From Strigamia acuminata (lineage: Eukaryota > Arthropoda > Chilopoda > Geophilomorpha > Linotaeniidae), in assembly GCA_949358305.1 (NCBI GenBank), contig OX442314.1:34405608-34469607 (forward strand): 64,000 nt of DNA, written 5' to 3'. The notes beneath the pieces were generated by a model that was not told the DNA's origin, searched no databases, and was given only the letters and a program-made list of their open reading frames with translations. Both the position numbers and the translations under genes were made by a program. Of this stretch, positions 11,736-23,259 are shown piece by piece (positions within the stretch are counted from its first letter, which is position 1; every line of letters begins with the position of its first letter).

Positions 11736-11975
11736 TATAGAAGCTGCTCATAAAATCATTTTTCACGTCAGTCAAACGAAATTTTTAAACCAAAATTCCT
11801 TTCTCAAGGAGTGCTACGACGTTATAAGGAGATTTGCAATATTAAAACTAACGGCTGCACCAGAGTGGACCAAATCCAACAAAAAATATCACATTATTGG
11901 GCAGACCATCCAACCACAACGATGCTGCCACAAAGTATGCAACAAGTATTCCAAGATTAAGAAAATACGACTATG
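11736..11975 (+). pseudogene. SAP-like exon remnant, unknown family, copy 1
   Basis: After an acceptor-like ttttcatatag comes a coding stretch that, across copies, reads PKFLSQGVLRRYMEICN then GCTRVDQLQKRISHYW (variants). The pattern of leucines, the central Gly and the final basic helix resembles a SAP DNA-binding motif, but this is judged by eye only. Homologous copies lie at 27340-27575, 28240-28400 and 31270-31505. All four keep the acceptor, so they were copied as DNA. Frames are broken in this copy. Confidence 0.4.
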
Positions 11976-12399
11976 CAATATTACCGCCTGTACATGGCGA
12001 ATTAGAAAAGGTTTTGCTTTTATATTATACATTCCATTTTTTCATCGGGTTCGGTTTAGCAGAGAGAACAACCAAGAGAGCTAGGTCTAAACCTTCGTGC
12101 AAGCAAAGAGAGAACTAGAGTCAACCATTGTTTCTCCGAATGTGAGCATGGATGGAGACCAAATATTGCAAGAAAAATGTGCCAGAACTGATTCACTAAA
12201 TCATGCATGGTTAAATTTAACACAAAGTCAACTTCGAGAATACGACCAAAGTACAGTCTTCATTTTTCATTACTTCTCATACCTATCACCTATCAATTAA
12301 TTTTATTTCGAGAAAAAAGTACTTTCGTTCTCTATCCCAATTCTCTGCATCATGTTGCTTGGCTGGCATTACAATATCAAACGAGGGAACAAAAAACTT

Positions 12400-12860
12400 A
12401 ACCAAAGTACAAGCAAGCGTTTTCTTTTGCGGTGGACTCCCTAGACAAGAAATTTCCTCTGAGATTGGTAAATTTCTGTGCGAGTCAGAGCCATTAAGAA
12501 TTTTAAATAAGATAAAGATAGCGATAAGTTGTGGTGTCACCATTCCGTTAGTGGACAAGGTCATTTGTGCACAAATTATTGTGGGATTAAGAAGTAAGGG
12601 TGGTTGAGATAGCTTCAAGAAACCAGCAACGATCCCGACGATGAAGGTTGGAAATTAATCAATAGTCCAGACATCCGTGCAATTGGATACGCATAAAAAC
12701 ACCAGAAAGAACTTCTGCCGCCAGATAGTTTCTATAATAACATTGGCTGGGTGTCCTTTAAAACCAGATGTTTGAAAGACGCAAGTATCACCCCGATCGA
12801 ATTACTTAAAGAAGGTTTGACGCAGTGGATACGTTTCACGCCTCGCATGTTAAGATGGGC
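12400..12860 (+). pseudogene. Unknown-family modules: CESEPLRILNKIKI ORF and INSPDIRAIGYA exon
   Basis: The frame at 12359-12607 is the most open version of module C. It reads VFFCGG, GKFLCESEPLRILNKIKI and VDKVICAQIIVG. It is followed at 12630-12850 by a stretch encoding INSPDIRAIGYA, a stop, then PPDSFYNNIGWVSFK and IELLKEGLTQWIRF. The second part recurs at 26120-26200 and 27595-27690. I cannot assign a family. The modules often travel together, which suggests exons of one gene. Confidence 0.4.
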
Positions 12861-14660
12861 ATTGAGCCATTAAGAATTTGAAAAAAAGATAAAGATAGAG
12901 AGATAAGTTGTGGTGGCACCGCTACGTTTGTGAAGAAGGCCATTTGTGCACAAATTATTGTGGTATCCTGTTGTAGGTAAGAATGCTTGAGATAGCTTCA
13001 AGAAACCAGCAGAAGCAGCAGAAAAGATACCAAAAACAGTGCAGGGCACCAACATTGATTGAAGCCTATCAAGGCTACCACAGCAAAGAAAGATCAAAAA
13101 GAGAATAAGAAAAGGATTTGCCGAGAGAACAGAAAGAACAGCCAGAGAGCTAGGTCTAAACCTTCCAGCAAACAAGGAGAACTGGAGCCAACCATTGTTT
13201 CTCCGAAAATGAGCATGGATGGAGACAAAATATTACAACTCTGCAAATGTGTCAGAACTGACCCACTAAATCATGCATTTACAGGTTAAATTTAACACCT
13301 AGTTATTTATAAGTAAAAGGAAGGAAATGATAAGACCAGTTCAAGCTAAAGTGAAGGCATTGGACCACCAGATAAAATGGACACCAGATTGAATAAAGAA
13401 AGCTGAAAGAATGGACAATGAAGTGGACACTGGCGAGGAACCACTATTTTTAGGCAGAGAATTAAATACACATTTAGGTTTGCCCAAGTGTCTTATCATA
13501 CGAGACATGAGGGATTTCCAAGGCAAGACCCAATATTGCAGCACAATTATCTTACATGCTCACGAATGGTCAAGAAAGTGAGGATTTGCATTTGCAACAA
13601 GCAATTTCAAAGAATTTTCTAGAGTTTGTCAAGAAAATATTCTGCCAACAATTTTAAATAAAAGAGTCACACATTTACAAATACTTTCGCGTCAATTCAA
13701 ATTCGGGTTAAGCCTAAAATCGAATGCAACCTGCAATTCTATGCAAACTAATACTGACTAAAATCAATTCAAACCATCCACGCAAAATCCAATCCTGATC
13801 CCGTATTCCAGTTCTTTAGTTATAGATTGATGTAATGAAATTCTGTAGAAATACGATTGAAAAACGAATGAAAATTGTAAAAAAGAACGAACCGAAGAAG
13901 AAACAAGCAGATGCAAATGGAATGTAAATGGAATGCAGAAAAACCACGCGACTGTTGCTACTGTTGGTTGCTAAACCGACGGAAAAGCATCCTTATTGTT
14001 TCCTAACACTCGTTCTCACCAGAGCGGCGCTGCAAGTCACGTCTGTCTTGCAAATTTTCAATTTTCAATGATAAATAAAAATTTCAAAGTAAAGAATACA
14101 AAATGAATCGTTAAGCACTAAAAACAAAACAAAAAATCAATTTAACCCCCAAACATAACACAAAATAAAAGCCAACAAACCTCGACTTGCTTTATATCTA
14201 AAGCTCAAACAAAATTTTAAGCCGTCCTTCATGGGGATCCCTCCCTGTGTGTGACGGGTCGGTTGCCGGTGTGGCGTGCCTTCGAGGCATAAATAGACAA
14301 AACACGACGCCCCCTTCGCCGAGTTGGAACCAAGCAAAAGTTAGTTTATTTGATTTTCCTAGTGCCCAATTGGGATGGCGCCGAGTTGGAACCCCAAACT
14401 GGGACCGTGCTCATTTGTCAGTTGGGACACGCGCACATGGGATGGGACAGGCACAATTTAAAATCGCCTGAATGTTGATTTCAGACCAAAATAAGGATAA
14501 AAATGCAGTTTTAGGTGCAAAAATTCTCGAAAGTGCTACTTTAGATACAGAAATGCACGAAAAAAGTACGAAAATGCTATTTTAGATGCAGAAATGCACA
14601 AAATAAAAACACAAATGCAGTTTTGTGTGCAGAAATAAACGAAAGTGCTGTCTTAGAAGC
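12860..14660 (+). repeat. Dispersed repeat blocks C-D-E-F-G-H, copy 4 (longest)
   Basis: This is the most complete serial arrangement. It has module C at 12860-12990, D at 13010-13100, E at 13120-13400, the integrase tail remnant at 13410-13510, F at 13600-13770, G at 13790-14080, and H from 14130. It ends with a stretch (14470-14660) that matches 2160-2300, where ttagatacagaaatgcacga-type phrases repeat. It is useful as the reference for reconstructing the order. There is no intact ORF. Confidence 0.6.
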
Positions 14661-14664
14661 AGGA

Positions 14665-14942
14665 AGCAACTGAGCGCCATCCAGGACCGCTTAGCCAAAC
14701 AGGACGAAGCAAAAATCCTGACTATCAACACAGTCAGCTAGGGCAAAAAAACGATCCTCAACACGTGCGCGACGCCGTGAAAAACCAGATGCAGACCATC
14801 AAAACCGACTGGGACCGACTTGTGAAGAAAATGTCCAACGCCAAAGTGACCCCTCAAGAGTCGAGACGTCGCTGCTGCAGTGGACATACTACAGCTCGAG
14901 CTACCAACACCTCAACGAGTGGCTGGCCGAACAGGAACGCGA
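14665..14942 (+). pseudogene. Broken spectrin-repeat exon fragment
   Basis: In pieces of three frames the sequence encodes LSAIQDRLAKQDEAKILTI, then VRDAVKNQMQTIKTDWDRL, then QWTYYSSSYQHLNEWLAEQE. The DW..L and the final W..Y...Y..L..WL..QE helix are the hallmarks of spectrin repeats in nesprin, dystrophin or spectraplakin-type giant proteins. There is a TAG at 14738-14740 and at least two frameshifts. Its last codons run in frame into the BEL/Pao integrase piece that follows, so a host exon fragment has been joined to a retroelement here. The parent gene is not in the window. Confidence 0.6.
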
Positions 14943-15484
14943 TTCATGGGAACGTTTGGTGCGCTCGGTTAAGGACAAGTTGAGAAAAATGATAACACGA
15001 AAAACTATTGATCTCGAAGCTCTGCAGACCTTAGTCCTTGAAGTGAGCTCGATAATCAACTCAAGACCTCTTTCCTATGTGCACGGAGAAGTTGATGGCG
15101 GGCACATATTGTCGCCTGAGAATTTTCTTACTGGAGGCATGTGCAAATATGTGCTTAACGTCCCAGTTTCAGCCATCAAAAGAGCTGATTTAAAGAAATT
15201 GGATCGGAAACGCAAATTATTCGTCTGGGAGTTTTGGTGCATTTGGAAGGAGAGTTATTTAAAACAACGAGGTTAAGGGGGACCGCTTTTTTAAAAATCC
15301 GGAAGTGGATTAAGTTGTCTTGCTCGAAAAAATGCGGTGCAACCCTTATTTTTGGCCGCTTGTGCGAATTAAAGTAGTTCTTCCCGGAGAAGATGGAATA
15401 GTCCGCGTGGTCTGAGTGGCCACCGCTGATGGAAAGGAATATCGCCGATCCGTGAAGCACATTCAAGCGCTGGAGTTGGATTAG
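14943..15484 (+). mobile_element. BEL/Pao integrase C-terminal fragment
   Basis: The frame encodes SWERLVRSVKDKLRKMITR, SSIINSRPLSYV, HILSPENFLTGG and, after frameshifts, PLVRIKVVLPGEDGIVRVV and a C-terminal LELD before a TAG. That series is typical of the integrase end of BEL/Pao elements. The catalytic core is absent. The purine-rich tagtgggggcagaaga directly after the stop could be the polypurine tract and 3' LTR start. Confidence 0.8.
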
Positions 15485-16250
15485 TGGGGGCAGAAGAGTC
15501 AACTCGGTTCTCGCTGCGCGGTTGCTTCTTTTTCGGCCGCTAGCCTCGCTCTTTCTAGCAGCAAAGGAGTGTTTGTTTCTCGTTGGAATTTTTCTTTTCT
15601 CTGAAATTTTGAAAGTTAGGTTTTTAATATGTTGCTTTTGTGACTTTGTTTTTGTTACGTATCTAATGGCTTTTCCGTTTTGGTCGTGTGGTAAACTCAG
15701 CACAGAAGTAGTCCCATTTATCGACGCCGGTTTCGGATTAGCAGAATCACGCATGCTGACTCAATGTTGGCGTCAATGTCGGAGCAGCTGCACCTTGTTG
15801 CTCTTGCTTGGCGAGTCTTTCGTCATTCAATTCGCCTTGCACTTGACGTGCTGCTGAGTTCTTGTGTTTGTTTGATTTGAATTTGGCTGTTGTGACCGTC
15901 AGACCACCTGAGTGACCTGCGGCACAGCCACACACCACTATACGGCCCCAAAGGTCAACCCCTGTTTGGGTGATTGACCTAGCCTGGGGGAGGAGGGAGT
16001 GGAGTGGTGTGGTGAGGAAAGGAGTGGAGAGAGAGAGAGAGTAGCACTGGACACGGACTGTAAAGGACGTGTGTTGAGTTGCTCCCGAAGAGGATAAGGT
16101 ATTCATCAGAGGGACAAGGCGTGTCCCAGGTTGGACTCTGTACTCCTCACCATTCAGCACATTGATACTCAGTGCTATGGCGGATTCCATAGCGCAGCCT
16201 CCATAAGCGGATACGCGGGTCGTAGGTACGTACGACACGAATGTTTAGTC
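15485..16250. other. Possible BEL 3' LTR and flank; no gene recognised
   Basis: The position directly after the BEL integrase stop suggests LTR sequence, but no second LTR copy exists in the window to prove it. A 163-codon open frame on the - strand here has no domain and I do not call it. Confidence 0.3.
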
Positions 16251-16577
16251 GAACCGACAACTGGAGAATTAGAAGTGGATATTGATTTGATTTTTTTGGG
16301 GAAGTTTAAGTCACCGCAAACTATAAAGGACATAGCTCCCGCATGGTTTTCAAACTGTCAAATGTGCAAACGGCAAAAAACACATTTTCAACATTATTTT
16401 GTGTCCCCTGAAGAACCGAGTAAATCATGTGCCAGTCAGTCAGTTGGGGTTGAGTCAGGAGAAAGATCGGAGTTTCTGGATAGTTCGATAACCATTGGTA
16501 CTCCTTTTTCCTTACCATCCGGCAATTTGGCCATTTCTCAGATTGGTACCCAAGAAGTGAGATCAATCAGCAATTGA
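16251..16577 (+). CDS. Second ORF with C-x2-C-x5-H-x2-H motif, unknown family
   Basis: The open frame 16131-16577 contains FLGKFKSPQ, then NCQMCKRQKTHFQHYF and GTPFSLPSG, the same landmarks in the same order as the ORF at 3204-3721. The putative metal ligands keep identical spacing although the surrounding residues differ widely. The first 40 codons of the frame do not match and probably are not part of the protein. It ends at 16577 without the hydrophobic tail of the other copy. It is likely a fragment of a mobile-element or multi-copy protein. Confidence 0.5.
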   Translation, partial: EPTTGELEVDIDLIFLGKFKSPQTIKDIAPAWFSNCQMCKRQKTHFQHYFVSPEEPSKSCASQSVGVESGERSEFLDSSITIGTPFSLPSGNLAISQIGTQEVRSISN

Positions 16578-17270
16578 ATCAGATCACAATGAGTGGATCA
16601 GAAAGGAAAAACGACACGAGTTGAATTCTGCTGTGGATCAGTGATTGATGTCGAACTGATCCGGGCCTCACGTGGATGCCAGCGAAGGAGGAAAAGCCAC
16701 TGTTATCAGATATGTGACTTAATCTATTAAAAACACAAGAACGAAAATAAAAACATGAATTATCTAATTTCAGACATGACAAGTAGCGAGGATAAGAACA
16801 AATACAGGAGTTCAACCCGCCAAAACATTTTTTCGAGGTGAAAAAATCCAATCTCTCGTCAGAGAGGGGTTCCCGGGTACGGGAATGAGAACCTACTGAG
16901 GCACCTGCAGAGTGAGCAGAGCCTGGAACAGCAAGTGAAAGCAAGCCGGATTCCAGCTCGAGAAGGACGCCGAGGTATGGCCGCCAGTTTTGATTGCGCT
17001 CGCACGAATGGTGCGCGCACGGCCGCCAAACGAGTTCAACGTCGAGTACGGAGTAAGTCAGCCGCCATATGGAAGCAGTACGTGTCCGCTAGTCGTCGAC
17101 CGGGTCAGAAGGCACGCCAGCGGTCGCCATGGAGACGAGCTTTAAGATCTACGATAATATGAAGATACCGACGAATGAGAGCGCTGCGGACGATTCAAGG
17201 GATCCTGGACGTCACTGCTATTAGTACACAACGCAATGGACAGTTCGAGAAGAAGATTGGTAGACTTGTT
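16578..17270. other. No gene recognised
   Basis: Moderately GC-rich unique-looking sequence. Open frames on both strands are short and of low-complexity composition. I find no motif. Confidence 0.4.
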
Positions 17271-17274
17271 TTTT

Positions 17275-18067
17275 AGACTTCTAAACCTTGTGTTTAGAAA
17301 GTCTAATGAAACGGCTCTGTCTGTCTTCAACGTCCGGTCACGTGACCTGTATGTAATGTTTCTACTTCCGGTACTTCCAGTTTGTGTAATATCCCAAAAA
17401 AATGAATTAAAAACTTAATCAGACGATTGGAAAGTAGACTTTTCTGGTGCAGTTTTTGGTCTACTTTCCAATTATACCGATGAAATTGGCATTAAATATA
17501 GTTAAAAGAGAGAAAATGCTAAATTACGGCGAAATGTAATGGAAAACAGCGCCACCTGGCGGATCCCGTAAGCTATAATGGAGGCAGAAATCTTCGTCGC
17601 GAACTGAAAAATGCTGTTTTTTATCTCGAAATGAGATTTATAAATTTTGAAACCAGTCTCATTCGACTGGAAATCCAAATCTGCACCTGCCTGTATCTTT
17701 TATTTTTCAATTTGGTCAAGAAAAAGTACCGTTACGATCCACCAAAGTCGGCGACCGCATGGCAAATTTGGTGGGAAATTTGAAAAAGACTGATTTTTAA
17801 AACTGAACAATTTTAATGATTAAATATGGTTTCCTACGTGTAATTTGGCGCTGAAAACGATGGCATCATTAGTTTTTGGATCAAATATAGTTATAAAGGC
17901 GAAAAAAGCAAATTACGGCAAAATTTAAGTAAACCGGAGCGCCACCTGACGGAAGCCGTGACCGAAACGTAATGTAATGTAATGAAAATTAGACAAATGG
18001 AAGGGAAATTTAAAAAAAAAAATATTTTAAAAGATTGAAGAAAAGTGTAGAAGGGGTTTAGAAGTCT
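17275..18067. mobile_element. Candidate TIR element, 13-bp inverted termini
   Basis: AGACTTCTAAACC at 17275-17287 is inverted at 18055-18067. The left terminus is itself half of a short hairpin (AGACTTCTAAAC, spacer, GTTTAGAAAGTCT). The same hairpin occurs at 50002-50035. The interior is AT-rich and non-coding. I could not define a target duplication. Confidence 0.35.
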
Positions 18068-18983
18068 TATATGTAATGCTTCCCTGCATTACAAATCCCT
18101 GCTTGTTTTTTGTTGAATTTATATTTATTGTAGCTTTAGTATCGAATTTATCGTTTTGTATACGCGTTCGGCACGTCGGGCTGGGTGGCTACTTTTAGTA
18201 CTAGAAATGTAAGTTTTTGAGCGTGGCCTAACCCGGGGTTGTATGAGCCACACGTCTGACCTGTCAGGGTGGGCTTAGTTTCAAGCGCCTGTTGTAGAGT
18301 ATTAATGGTTACATTGGTCTCGAGCCCGACCTGAGGACGCTGCAATTGCTGTTCGTTTTAGTTTTACAGGCACGTAATGCTCGCAGTGTCAGCGTTTGGT
18401 GCAGAAGAGTAAGTTGCGAGGTTTACGTAGGGCTGGGCAGCTGTTGCTCTCCTTGTCTAGTAAGTTATTTGGGCGCAGGTTTTCGTTTGACGTTCGACGA
18501 GTTGTTTAAGCGCTCTGGCCTCTCGAAACGAGCCGTTGTGAATCGCCCGTAGTTTAGCAATCCTTCATTTTCTTTCCGGTCAGTTTTGAGCCCGACGTGT
18601 TAATCTCGCAACCACCATTCGCCCTTTCGTTTTGTTTGTTTGGTTGTAATGCCTTTCGAGGGCTTAGAGTTGGTTCTTTTGGGGAATCTGTATCTGTTTT
18701 TTGACCATGTTGAGAGAAGAGTGCTTAACTTGGAGTTTCATCGGGCTAAACACCCTCTTGTGTGCTTTTCAGCTGAAGAGCAAGGAATTCTTTTTTTTGT
18801 TGCTTCGTAAATTAAAAGTACAGTTTTCCTTTGAGTCTTTAAGTTCCTTTTCTCAAGCCTTTGTTATGAATAGTTTGATGAGTTTTCCTTTCTTTTGAAT
18901 TAAAGAAGGCTGCGCACTCGAGAGAGAGAGTCAGCTCGCGGAGACGGCTGGTCATTGATCACTGCTCTTCGCTTTCCAGTGAA
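18068..18983. other. No gene recognised
   Basis: The stretch is T-rich with several short open frames. Sequence around 18600-18900 has the look of an LTR or 5' leader, but no copy is present to test this. Confidence 0.3.
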
Positions 18984-19486
18984 ATGGGGTTCGTGCCGAG
19001 AGATACGTCAGCACGTCCCGTTCAAGGTGGTACCGGATTAGTAATCGAGCGATTTGAATTTCCGGAGTTCTATTGGAACGAAATTTCGCTGGGCATCATT
19101 TGCTGCTTGTGCCGAAATCAAATAACGCTTGATGTAAGTTTTTTATTCTTTTTAATTTTACCTAGGACGATTAGCTAAATAACTAATATATTGTTTATTT
19201 TTTTTAGTTGGATCATTCAATGATCCTAAACATTCAAAACGGAATCAAAGTACGAAAAATCCAAACAGACTCGTCCGACGAGGAATGGGAAGAAGTCATC
19301 CCTAACTTGATGACATCACTACTGAAAACCATCACAGAGTTTTTTAAAGGCCATCCCGAACCGGCTCCCATTCGCCTCGAAGGGATTTACTCCAGCGATC
19401 GCGTCCACTCGTTGCGTTCTTGCAATACTTGGCTAGAAAAAGGAAAAACCATAAAAGCCAGTGAAAAGCAGCAAGATTTCCAATAG
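18984..19486 (+). CDS. Two-exon gene, 142-residue protein of unknown function
   Basis: Exon 1 (18984-19133, 50 codons) begins MGFVPRDTSARPVQGG and ends at gat|gtaagt. A 74-bp intron (19134-19207) ends in a T-run and tttttag. Exon 2 (19208-19486) is in phase 0 and runs 92 codons to a TAG. The product has a CCLC motif at about residues 41-44, an acidic patch SSDEEWEE near 73-80 and a basic C-terminus. It has no recognised domain, signal peptide or membrane segment. Borders are good, but downstream sequence to about 19790 looks like further decayed coding DNA (IFLRS, KRTLGTYM), so this may be the preserved start of an old transposon ORF and not a host gene. Confidence 0.4.
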
Positions 19487-19969
19487 CATTATGGAATCAG
19501 CACACAAGTGGCGTTGTTGGCATTGAGCGCACAACAAACTCAGTGGAAGGATGGCATCACGGTTTGCAGTAGCTTTTTCTATGCCATCACCCGACATTAT
19601 AGACATTCTTAGCTAAACTGAAACGCGACATGCAACTGCAAAAAACGAGATTTCTTCACGGGGCGGTAGTGGTTGAACACCCACAATCCAAAAAATATCG
19701 CCTGCTGAATGAGCGCATCAAACGTACACTTGGCACTTACATGCGCACTGAAATTCTAATTTTTCTCAGGTCAATTACTCATTTATCTCATCGCTAAATA
19801 AAACTAAATGATAAAATTCATTGATATACTCATTGTTTCCATTTCTCATCTGTTTAATATAGTACAACATAAAAAAAAGATGACATGTAAAAAATTTTTT
19901 TTTTGGAAAATTACACTTTTTTTGCTACCAATTGTCGCGTGATTAATTTATGCACGATTAAAGGTCATG

Positions 19970-20025
19970 CGATGAAGCATCCACGCGATGAAGTGTCGCA
20001 CGATGAAGTGACGCGGTATGAAAAG
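19970..20025. repeat. Short imperfect repeats around GCGATGAAG
   Basis: The motif occurs about four times in tandem (atgcgatgaagcat, acgcgatgaagtgt, gcacgatgaagtga, gcggtatgaaaagt). It is a small degenerate minisatellite. Confidence 0.5.
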
Positions 20026-20360
20026 TCACCAATCCGTGACATCGCGGCGCGACTGCTCCATGGAGCAACCCCCTAAGGTTGCAAACAACTCAGAAAAAGG
20101 AAAGTTTCCTACAATACCCCCAACTCGAGTCCTTCCTAAAGCGACAGAAGCTATTCCACCTTTATAAATCCCCTTCAGGGAGAAACCAATGGCACGCAGT
20201 TCAGAGTAGAACATGGCGTTCGCACTTAGTAATAAAGACGGGTGGCTCTTTACACCTTTTCCTTTTTGAGGTTGTCTAGATGGGTCACTCGTCCAGCACT
20301 CGCGGACAGCTGCGCGGCATAACTGACAGAGCCTAGCTTTTAGAGAGTTCCTTTAGTAAA

Positions 20361-20954
20361 GGTGGGTTCACATGTGGTGCTTTGCGCTTGTGCGTTAAAG
20401 CACGAACATGATGCACGAACATGATGCAGCACTGCCAGGCGGTAGCAAAGCACGAACAATGAGCAGAGCGCTGTTCACATGCATGCTTTACACATGTGCA
20501 TTATAAATGCATTAGATTCTGTAATATCCATTTTTACATAATTTTACCTATTTTTACACTTTCCAAACCAGATTTTAACCATATACACATGTAAAATCGT
20601 GTAAAATGAGACAAAAACGAGTTAAATCACGCAAAAAAACGTGTAAAAACCAGGTAAAACCATGTTAAAACCACGTAAAATAAATAAAGGGCCTTAAACA
20701 AACAGCATTTATTAACTTCTTCTCAAAAGAAGAAGTCAGAACCACAGTTTTGCTTGATTCTATGGGCGCCGCCATCTTGAAAAGCATGAATTCCTGCTTT
20801 AAAGTTAAAAATATTTAACTGGTGCTTTGTGCGCTACCTGACCACGCGCTTTGGCAACACGCTTGACAATGCAGGTAGGGTTCACATGCAATGCACGAAC
20901 ACAAAGCACGAATTGTGCTTTAAAGCTGCTTTAAAGCAGACATGTGAACCCACC
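20361..20954. mobile_element. MITE with GGTGGGTTCACATGT inverted termini
   Basis: GGTGGGTTCACATGT at 20361 is inverted at the right end (acatgtgaacccacc to 20954). The right end is followed by TTAA and the left is preceded by GTAA, so a TTAA target (piggyBac-like) is possible with one change. The interior repeats aagcacgaac several times and contains a second, internal terminus-like copy at about 20876. There is no transposase. Confidence 0.5.
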
Positions 20955-22800
20955 TTAAGAGAGGCTTGCGCTGTTAACAGGTTGGTCGGTCAAGCTCAAG
21001 AAAAGGTGAGCGCAGGGTCAAGAGTTGAATGGACATTGGCTTGACTTTGTTGGTCTCGCACGGTTAGTAGAGTGGGAGTTAGATGTTTCTAGTCCCCTCT
21101 CTGGCGGAAAGTATAAAGTGCTCGATGGCTTAAGGAGTTAGAGATTAAAATGTTACGTCCAATTTTCGCCCTATCAAGTTGAAATAGGATGAGATGCTGG
21201 GGGACTTCCTCCTTAAGCTTAAGAATGTAGCGACCTCTCCATTCATAGATAAAATTTCCAAAGATAGAGAAAGAAAACCGTCAACTTGTTTATTCTAGGT
21301 TAACCATAAAACTAAACTTTAATACTTTACTCTTTTGTGGCGCGTCCAGTGTTAGTACCTATGGCATTAGACAGAACCCGCTGCCTAATCCTCTGCATTG
21401 ATGGGGCGCCAACCCCTTTAAGAATATAAAGCAATAGATATTTCTCTCTTCTCGTTCTGTAGTATAGCATTTTATCAGCTCCACATACGCCAATTCGTAG
21501 GAAAAAACTTTTTCCTTTCCGTAGATAGATATACACCTAACTTTAACTTCACAGATATAGCAAAGAATAGATTACCAATGATGTCTTTTTTTTTCCTCTT
21601 AGTTGTTCAATCATCCGCCGAGTAAGATGTCACACACCAGTTGAATGTTCAAAACGTGTGTGGGTTGCATTCAGGGTGCATGTGAAACCCAGTTGAGAGT
21701 CCTATTCTTACAGTTAATTTTGAGGAGGCCAGAAGGCAGACATTAAAGAGAAAATCATGTCTCTGCTCCCTTTCCTTTCTTTGGGTTCGATTCCCCGTAG
21801 CAATCCTCTCTCTTTTCTTTTTTTTTTTTGGGTAGGAAGAAGATATATAGGAATATATCAAGTGGGGCGGAGAGTTGTGTCCGGAAGGGACCTGCCGGTC
21901 GCCGGCGGAGTGCACGCCGTCGGTCGCCGTAGAGGCCCGGATTTCAGCTATCCCGTCCTCCCCGTTCTTTCCTTTTTTCTCTTTTGCGGCCGTCTAGAGC
22001 TGTTTTTATGGGCCAAAAACTCGACACCGTCAAGGAGAGTTGCGCTCTCCCTTTCCTGCGTTAACTGGAGGGGAGGGGAGATTGAACTTCCCAAACGTTA
22101 CGATACAGGAGGTTGGATTCACCATTTAAAGACATGTCAAGAGAAATATTTTTCTGTCCGAATTGGGGAGCTCGCCCACACAGACCTTATTCTAAGAGAA
22201 GGAATTGGAGAGTAGCTCAGCAGAAGTGGTCGGGGTTTTTGGCGAATGTTAAGGCAGGGAATGTTTCGCAGGGAAACAGGAGGATGACGGTCGCGTTACA
22301 AGACAGCGAGTCACGAAGTGTCTGGTAGCGGAATATTTTAATCAGACCCGAATCGCGCGCTCGAGAGGTGGTGCAGACGTCTATTTCGGCTCCCGACATG
22401 TTCCCGTCGCAGTGGCGACCACTGTGTGCTGGCAACAAGGGTGCCCGTTGAATTTGAAGATTTGCTGGCTTTTGTCACGGGTGCAAACAAAATTCCACCA
22501 CTAGGATTTGAAAAATAGATTTCCATTCAATTTGTTGACGAGCAAGACGAATGCTGATCTCCATTTGCATCACGTGAAGATGTGAAATTCAACAAGTGGT
22601 AGTTAAGTCGATTAATAACGAATAAAAACCGACTGAATGGTTGGGTAATTTTAGGAGGAATGCGGAAACGATGATGCAAGTGGATTCGCAAATACACAGA
22701 AAATGTGGAAAAATAAAAGCAGAAGACCTCAAATTAAATTTGTGAGTCACAAACGACCACTTTCAAACACAGAACTGACAATGTGATTCAAAAACAAGCG
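20955..22800. other. No gene recognised
   Basis: This is mixed-composition DNA. Frames such as 21757-22215 (+) are open for up to 152 codons but show no domain, and the composition looks like LTR or UTR sequence. I make no call. Confidence 0.35.
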
Positions 22801-22808
22801 CGAGAAAA

Positions 22809-23005
22809 TGTAAATGCAACATTCATGTAGGAATGCAGTCTCACAATACAAAATCATGTAAATGCCGCACACATTCACGAATGCGGGCCTACAATACAAG
22901 CGCGTAAAATATCCCACAACCACATACGAATGTAGGCTTACAGAACGAAATCGTGCAAAAGCCACTTTCATGTCGAAAATGTGGGTTTGCATTTGCAATA
23001 CAAAA
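22809..23005. repeat. Imperfect tandem repeat, about 4 copies of 47-51 bp
   Basis: Units begin near aatgcaacattcatg, aatgccgcacacattc, aaatatcccacaacc and aaagccactttcatg. Each carries an acgaatg/aggaatg core followed by a tacaatac- or tacagaac-type phrase. The copies are diverged. Confidence 0.6.
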
Positions 23006-23259
23006 TACAAAAATTCTGAGAAGAAAGAAAAATGAAAAAACGAAAAAAGCGATCAGAAAATTGACCGAGCTGGCGCGCGGTGCGGTTCGAACGACTCATG
23101 TTGGCGGGCCTTTGGAAATTGAATGATTTCATTACAGAGATAATGGTTATTTCTTATCACCAGATGATATAATAAAATAAAATACGACAATTTGGCGATA
23201 TGTTAAAAGAATAGGCTTCCTCAACACGGATCCGAGGAAATGGAAATTTAACACGAAAC

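Noticed and set aside
15747-16238. - strand ORF of 163 codons
   Set aside because: No domain, unusual composition, and it overlaps probable LTR sequence. It ends against the + strand ORF with conserved landmarks.
21757-22215. + strand ORF of 152 codons
   Set aside because: Low-complexity start (Leu/Phe/Ser from T-rich DNA), no splice sites, no second copy and no motif.
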